64,000 bases of DNA, taken from assembly GCF_010093815.1 (NCBI RefSeq), contig NW_022985551.1, forward strand, positions 1,012,614-1,076,613. The letters run 5' to 3'. This document shows, in pieces, positions 57,649 through 64,000 of the stretch. Position numbers and translations under genes: made by a program. Positions within the stretch are counted from its first letter, which is position 1, and every line of letters begins with the position of its first letter. The notes under the pieces are model-generated. The model did not search any database. It was given only the letters and a program-made list of their open reading frames with translations, and was not told the origin of the DNA. Source of the stretch: Pseudovirgaria hyperparasitica. Its lineage: Eukaryota > Ascomycota > Dothideomycetes > Acrospermales > Acrospermaceae.

Positions 57649-60600
57649 ATGCCTTCTGCGACGGCCACAGAGCCACCTTCAGTCTCCCTTTCCTGTATTT
57701 ACTAGCTTCCAGATCGGGATATGTTGCAGCATTACTGACCAGCCTCAGTCGCGAACAACTTCTGGGGTAAAGATGACGCCGGCGTTTCCCCTCTACTCGA
57801 GCGTATGCACAATGCGAAAGTTACTGGCGACGAATTAAAGTCCTTTTATGCTGCAAGAGCAGCAATCGAAGACGAATATGCCCGCAAGCTTCTCAATCTG
57901 GCTCGGAAGCCCTTAGGATCCTCGGAAGCCGGTACACTTCGCATGTCACTGGATGTCATTCGTGGTGAGGTCGAGTCGACCGGCAAAGCACACCAAAACA
58001 TCGCCCAGCAAATGAAGACTGAACTGGAAGAGCAACTGGCAGCTTTTGCCGGTGGAATGAAAGAGAGGCGAAAGATTGTTCAGAACGGCATTGAAAAATT
58101 GCTGAAATTGAAGATGCAACAGACGTCGACCGTCAACAAGGTATGATCTGTCCCCATGTGTACAAAGAACAGCTACTGAAAATATCACGTAGGCCCGCGA
58201 CCGTTATGAGCAAGACTGTCTTAAGATAAAGGGTTTCCTCGCACAGGCACACATGGTTATGGGACAAGAAGAGCGTAAAAATAAGGCTAAACTCGAGAAG
58301 ACACAAATTCAGCTATCCACTACAAGCTCAGAGTACGAGGCCGCAGTCAAAGTCCTCGAAGAAACGACAGGTCGATGGAACCGTGATTGGAAGGCTGCTT
58401 GCGATGTAAGAATCGTCTCCAAGGTCCAAGAGCTCCATTAACAACGCCGACAGAAATTCCAGGATCTAGAAGAAGAGAGAGTTGACTTCATGAAAAGCAG
58501 TCTTTGGACTTTCGCAAATATTGCGTCAACTGTCTGTGTCAGCGATGATGCGGTATGTGGGATTTATTGACGTGATCAAGCCTGGCTAACATGAACGTAG
58601 TCGTGTGAAAAGATCCGCTTGTCACTCGAAGACTGCGATGTAGAAAAGGACATCATATCCTTTATCAAGGAAAATGGAACAGGCCAGGAGATTCCGGACC
58701 CACCAAAGTTTATAGACTTCTGCAGGGGCGATGCCAGCGATAACCTTTCAGATGCCGATGACAACAGCTACTCGGTAGCTCAGTTCCAGCGAACGATGAA
58801 TCCAGCCTTCCGAACATCATCCCCTCAGCCTTCCTTACTAGACTCCCACCATGATCCTAACAACGTATTAGCTCGTGAATTTGGACTAAAGGAGGATCAG
58901 CCATCTCCTCGGCTGGACGCAAGCTCAGGTCAAACACCTTTAAACGTATCGCAATCCTCCTATTCTTCACAAATCAGACCTCGTGCGGATTCACGTGCTG
59001 AATCGCTTCACCAGCAGCTCGAACAAGGGCAATTTGGAGAAATTCCAAAAATTCCGTACAATGAACACCCAATGGACGGAATGACTCAATTCTGTCGTTC
59101 CGGTGGCCCTCCTGTCGACCGCTCTCAACCCATTAGTAACCAACAACGGCCACCGTCTCGTGACGACCACAGTGATTACTCGAACCCAGCTTCATACTCG
59201 AGTGCTGACCCTCAAAGTGGAATGCACTCACCCACAAAGCAGATGCAATACAATCCACCTTCGCCAGTGAAGCAAATGTCTGATCCTGTGCCCAATTTAG
59301 AGGAGAAGCAAGTCCAGAAAAAGAAGAGCGGCTTCTTCCAAGGTCATAGCCCATTCCGGAGACGAAGCAAACACGAGAAGGAACAGAATGGCGCTAGCAA
59401 TACTAATAATCGTAACACCTGGTCACCGACAAAAGCTAAAGGACCCTTTGCTAAAGGGATTCATGCGTCTGTCGAGCGTTCTGCCTCTCCTGAGCCAATC
59501 GACCCTCGTGCGAACTTCCAGCTGAATGTTGGCAATAATGTATTTGACGTTGCCTCTCCCGACAAGAAAAAACAGGCACAGCCTAATGATTCAGCACAAG
59601 ATGACCTGGATCCCATTGCTCAAGCTCTAGCAGAACTCAAGGGGGTGGGCAAACAAGGAACGGTTCGTCAATCCGCAGATCGATACGCTGGCTTGCGGAC
59701 ACCCGCACCGCCCGGTAGTCCCAATCCCAGTGCTCCTCCTGCTGGTGCCGTTCCTACTCCGTATGCGAATCAGAATACTCGTGGCACGCCTCCACCATCG
59801 TATAATCCACCTATGAGCCGCCTTGGTGCACCCCAGCCAGCACATACAGCCAAACAAATGCAGCAGACCACAGAGAAGTATGTTAACCAGGCGCGTGGCG
59901 CGTTCAATGGCAATTCTTCGCGCCCAACGACTCGTGGTAGTGGAGGCCATGATGTGATGCGTGCTACCAGCCCTGCTCCGCCGCGAGCTACCAGCCCACG
60001 ACCTGGTATGTACAATGAACAGAACGGGCACATCAACCGGTCCACGTCCCCGAATCCGTATGGTTCGGGTCACGGTCGCCCACGGGCACAGTCGTCGAGC
60101 CCGATAAAGCAGCAAGCACCGAGCTCGTACGGAGGACACTCACGTGGAAATTCGCCCAATGCGCAGCCGGTTCCGCGTGCGGCGTCCCCGAACCCTCAAT
60201 TCAGGCGAGATTCTCATAGCAGACCTCTCAGCCGAGGCGGAGAAGGTATGGCACTGCAGCTAGCACCGGGTCCAAGTGAAACTGGCAGTACTTATGGCGG
60301 CAGTCAACGTAGCCGAGACGGACGACCGATGAGTAGCTACTACGGTAGCAACAGCGGACGTGGTAGTGACCTTGGCACTTATGGTGGGCAGTCTGTGGGA
60401 CAGGTTAGCACGAGGGTCAGAAGTAAGAGTGTAGCAGAAGCCAGACAGTATACTCCCGATGGCCGGGCGATCTTGCACTACGGTAAGTCTCCCTCTATGC
60501 TGCGCTTGTTTGAGGTTTGCTAATCTAGAGACCTAGCACGCGCAATGTACATGTACCAAGCTCAGATTCCAGAAGAGTTGTCTTTTGCAAAGGGGGATGT

Positions 60601-60706
60601 CCTTGCAGTGCTGCGACTCCAAGACGACGGATGGTGGGAGGCCGAGGTTGTAGGAAAGGCCAGCAGGCCGGGACTGGTGCCGAGTAATTATCTACAGAAC
60701 TGCTAG
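57649..60706 (+). CDS. F-BAR and SH3 cytokinesis protein (HOF1/CDC15/IMP2 group)
   Basis: Six exons, 57649-57694, 57749-58140, 58193-58405, 58454-58552, 58601-60482 and 60537-60706, give 933 residues. The first join restores SFANNFWGKDDAGVSPLLER, the usual F-BAR opening. The F-BAR domain fills about residues 15-270 (GDELKSFYAARAAIEDEYAR, then RKIVQNGIEKLLKLK). Residues 290-875 are disordered and Ser/Pro-rich, with a basic KKKSGFFQGHSPFRRRSKHE patch. The final exon supplies the SH3 domain, with ALYDY-like ARAMYMYQAQIPEELSFAKG, then DDGWWEAEV and GLVPSNYL. Such proteins bend the plasma membrane at the septum and bind formins and actin nucleators through SH3. The domain order matches fungal Hof1/Cdc15/Imp2, and I cannot tell them apart here. 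Splice sites are canonical throughout. Confidence 0.92.
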
Positions 60707-62388
60707 GGTGAAGCTGACACCCATTACACTGCTGATGCGTCTTGACTGGTATGGTATATGCGATTTTGATGTATATGACGGTAACTGCAGCGTATGTAGC
60801 ACGAAAATTGTGCAGATGCGGCTTTGATTTGGGTTATTTTGATATTGATCGCTCGCTGTCAAGGGTGCACATGGCGTTGAACAAATTCAGGTTCAAGACT
60901 GAGTATATATGCACGAAATAATGCCGTCTCTCTTTTTCACGTTGCGAGCGGACCTGTATGTGATGATGATGATGATGATGATGGAAATGGTGCTTGTCAT
61001 ATGTGATGCCTCAGGCCGTAACGGGATCGGTGAGCGCTAAGTAACAACCACGATGGAATCAAGAGGCCTGACTAATAATTAATGATTACCTGGCGGAGAG
61101 TTAATAATAGATAAGAGCTAGGAAGGTAAAGCCATGTTGCATATACTACGATTTAGCGAGGTGAGACATGCTGCCATATATGCATGAATGCAGCAGAGAT
61201 GCACACCCGCCTGGCCAATCTTCGGCCTGACGAACCAGTCATGCTGAAACACTGGCCACGATACGACAGCCAGCAGCCGCCACGTTCCTTGGGCTATTCT
61301 AAAGTCTCTGCTGCGCTACTCTATCACTGGCAGGTGAATATGACATCTGTCTGAAACCGATCAACTCGGCCCTGTAATTCTACATCAAACTAACTAGCAG
61401 ACAAGACTGAGTGGTCTGCTTGTCAGCTCACAGCAGCCCACTTAACTCTTTACCTTTGCTCAGCCACGCAGTGGTCGAGTAACAATAACACTGGAGGGAG
61501 CTGGACAACCCTTGAGTATCTAATATCGCTCTGTGCAGCCTTTCCCTTGTAACTTGTTACCCCTTGTCGCTTTCACACTTTGCCTCGAACTTCTCGCCAC
61601 AACACCATCTTGCTTTCTCTCCAGCATTTGAGAGCGCCGAGTGAAGCTGAGCCCGCGCGCAATCAAATTATATCTCACCCGAGCCAGCGACGAACTGGCG
61701 AAAAAGTAGTCTTCACGACGATTCGATAAGAGCTGCGCCACCACCTCTCCTACTCTCTCCCTCTCGGCCATTCTGTCGATTCCTACAGCTTTGCAACACA
61801 TCCTGTCGATCATTACTGCAATCTGAATCGCATTCTCGTTTTGGTTGCCTGATCGGTACCTTACTTGGACTATTCTAGGAACTGATTTCTATTCCTTAAA
61901 GGTAAGAGGCCTTAGGTCCATTTCTGTCCTTCAATCATTTTCGCACCACCGCGGTGCATCTTCAACACCTGTCGTGCGGGATATCACCGCTTTTCCTTCA
62001 CCTAACGTCGTCTTACAGAGGTGTTGTAGCCGCTATCAGTAATATTAATGTGAGCCATATTCTCGTTCGCCTCAACCAGTCATATCTTAGTTCCAAGTTG
62101 GTCAATGCAAGTGGGACACTTCACCATACACGTCGAACTCGACCTTAGATATCCTGCAAAGCAAATATCGATAACTGCCATTCACACATACGACACAAGG
62201 AAGATGTCAGACTGATGAGATGCCCCGGAAAGCCACGTGATAATATTGAACAATATTCAAGATGGGAGAATTTGGCGGCCAAAGCCTTCACTTATCTCGC
62301 GTGATTATATACTTGCGCCATTTGCTAATGCATTGATCTTCTAGGCCCTTCTTTGGTTCACACTGGCCCAGTCGTCCAACTTCCTACT
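60707..62388. other. Intergenic region with probable 5' UTR of the next gene
   Basis: About 1.7 kb. It includes a TGA trinucleotide run (60961-60983) and a long pyrimidine-rich stretch (61440-61800). A donor-like AAAGGTAAGA lies near 61898 and an acceptor TTCTAG at 62339-62344. They could bound a long 5' UTR intron of the gene at 62389. No protein-coding frame was supported. Confidence 0.45.
60961..60983. repeat. TGA trinucleotide microsatellite
   Basis: Seven and a half copies of TGA in a row, located in the 3' flank of the F-BAR gene. It is a simple sequence repeat with no coding role. Confidence 0.9.
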
Positions 62389-63632
62389 ATGAGGAAAACA
62401 CGGATTCCGTATCCACTCTTCCAAAGAGACAAAGATCGCGAAAGACACCAAATCGGGAACCCTACTCTTGTAGAAACCACTTACGACCAGCGGCACCTTA
62501 GAAATGCCACCAACCTACGCGATGCTGGTGCAGTGTCCAAATCTCTGAGACAACGAACCTTTCCACAGCCAAGTGAACATGACGCGTCATATCAGCACGA
62601 GTGAGATATAGCCATCCATGCAGAGACTGGCAGCGCACTAATCTTCACAGTCATTTGAGACTACCACGGACACCTTTTGGCAATGAAGTTCGCATTTCCG
62701 CTGCGCCTACAGATGTATCTGAATACTCTCAAGGACAATCGAACTACGGGTACGACTACTATGATCATCCTACGGCTCAGACCTCACGCGGTGCCGACCA
62801 CTCACCTCAGATATCACCTATATTGGAGCCTACAAACCCTGACGGGCGGAATTCGATGCGAAGTGTGTCGCCTATTCGAGAACCTTTATCAGCAACAATA
62901 TTTCCGCAAACCCCGGAGCAGTTGCAGTCGAAGTGGTCGCCTAACACTGCTTCACCGGAGTCTACCTTCACACATAGATCAACAATGCCGGTACAGTCAA
63001 AGTTTTCACCAGTGTCGACTATATCTCCACAGTCAAAGCGTTCTGGTAGATCCGTTGCCGTACCTGAGTCAAAGTTCTCGGCCCATTCGACCCCGCAATC
63101 TAATTACTCTCCTCAATCAACTTTTGCGCCCGTACCGCGATATACAGGTTTCATTGACAACCGTCGCCCTCGACCATCAAGCCTCGCCGATTCTCTCACC
63201 ACGGTCAACACAAAGAATACGACTGCAACAACCCGTAAACCGGTACCCCACCGTGTTGCTTCTTCGACAGCTGCCTCCATCATGACCAACGCAACCGCGA
63301 AAGCCCTGCCACCACCACCAATGGACCTCGATCCCAAAGATCGCATTGCAAACCTTGAAGCACGCATGGGTGATTTATATGTTCAGAAGAGCAATATCAC
63401 CCGAATCATTGCCGATCTCAAAGAGACGAAACCGCAGAACCCTCTGCTCTCCGATATCGCGAAAAGGAGAGAAGATGAAAGAAGATTGCAGGAATTGGAG
63501 GAGCAGCTGCACAACATCGTAAGCGAGGAACATGAGACGGGGGTCAGTCTGAGTAGGGCGTGGAGAAAACGCGATGAGGAGAACCCGGAGTTTTCGTCGA
63601 GCGTCTTGTGGATTCACAGGGTCACCTCATAA
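62389..63632 (+). CDS. Conserved fungal protein with C-terminal coiled coil, unknown function
   Basis: Two exons, 62389-62600 and 62651-63632 (GTGAGA...CACTAATC...TCACAG), give 397 residues. The join keeps frame and reads QHDHLRLPRTPFGNEVRISA. The middle (about 95-270) is Ser/Pro/Gln-rich with repeated PQSK, PESKFS and VQSKFS motifs. The last 100 residues form a coiled coil (KDRIANLEARMGDLYVQKSN, then RREDERRLQELEEQLHNI) and end in SSSVLWIHRVTS. I recall ascomycete proteins of unknown function with the same tail ending in VTS, but no name. The start is uncertain: the frame is open upstream to an acceptor-like TTCTAG at 62344, so a further 5' exon could carry the true ATG. No membrane segment or signal peptide is present. 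Confidence 0.65.
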
Positions 63633-64000
63633 CGGCATTCGTTGGAGAACATAGGAGCCCTTTAGCATTCGGAGAAATGTACGAACGAGATCGTGCTGGA
63701 TCTAGAAACGAATTTCTTGGGACACTATATAGCATTGGTTCTGACATACCCCCATTTGCGAAGGAGTTTGGCATATGTGTAATGGCTGGTAGCAGTGAAC
63801 CTCGAGAATTTTCCTTATATTAGAAGAGAGTCGGAAATAGCTTCTTGTATCCTTTGCCTCCAAACGAGGTAAACAGGTTCTGCTCCCTGCTTGTGCTTGA
63901 GTTATCGTGACTTCGTATTCAACCCTGCACGTGATCATGGCTAGCCGATGTTGCCGACCTCAAACTTCGATTTTCCCACCAGGTGACTGCTGTTAGACTA
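63633..64000. other. 3' flank at the window edge
   Basis: The last 368 bases hold the 3' UTR of the preceding gene. No frame in them is supported. Confidence 0.5.

Noticed and set aside
62345-62480. An alternative frame reading PTSYYEENTDSVSTLPKRQR at the start of the last gene.
   Set aside because: It meets a stop and is out of phase with the following exon; the frame from 62389 joins correctly through the intron.

Overview
The window is nuclear DNA from a filamentous ascomycete (Pezizomycotina). Dothideomycetes is my best guess; this is inference from overall protein character and gene structure, not from a search. Support for the broader call is direct: genes are split by short introns, mostly 41-70 bp, with GTRNGN donors, CTAAC/CTRAY branch points and YAG acceptors. 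The gene set includes fungal forms of ATG11, HOF1/CDC15, NOT1, UFD1-type and CSC1 proteins, a Zn2Cys6 regulator and an intron-bearing tRNA. Exon joins were made by eye from splice signals, frame continuity and remembered family sequence. No alignment or RNA evidence was available.

Layout. 1-1950 shows no supported gene. 1951-4695: a PIN-like membrane transporter (-) diverges from a three-exon cysteine-rich metallothionein-like gene (+). 5098-7023: a Zn2Cys6 transcription factor (-). 8289-11869: a conserved Ser/Pro-rich protein (-), tRNA adenosine deaminase TAD2 (+) and a PWWP-like protein (-). 12680-14729: signal peptidase SEC11 (+), tRNA-Gly(CCC) with an intron (-), and the HMG-box protein NHP6 (-). 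16473-21667: a CENP-H-like kinetochore protein (-) diverges from the autophagy scaffold ATG11 (+), followed by an orphan terminal exon. 23364-27207: a DUF7918-type protein (+) converges on the TRAPP subunit TRAPPC12 (-). 27995-37998: mitochondrial acetolactate synthase ILV2, an L-rhamnose mutarotase-like protein, a CSC1/OSCA-like channel and a UFD1-type zinc-finger protein, all (+). 38548-40794: a divergent protein kinase (-). 42541-43387: a CorA-like gene remnant interrupted by a stop codon. 43894-45755: phosphoglucomutase (+). 46981-48030: a predicted secreted protein with a recent tandem repeat (+). 49842-56820: NOT1, the CCR4-NOT scaffold (-). 57649-60706: an F-BAR/SH3 cytokinesis protein (+). 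62389-63632: a conserved coiled-coil protein (+).

Most genes are core housekeeping functions: membrane traffic, RNA decay, autophagy, chromatin, cytokinesis and branched-chain amino-acid synthesis. They do not form a pathway cluster. The most accessory-looking stretch is about 40.8-49.8 kb. It is gene-poor and holds the broken CorA-like gene and the repeat protein, with phosphoglucomutase as the only housekeeping gene. I found no complete transposon, biosynthetic cluster or clear new multi-gene system. The best candidates for novelty are the repeat protein, the orphan exon behind ATG11, the PWWP-like protein and the unusual kinase.
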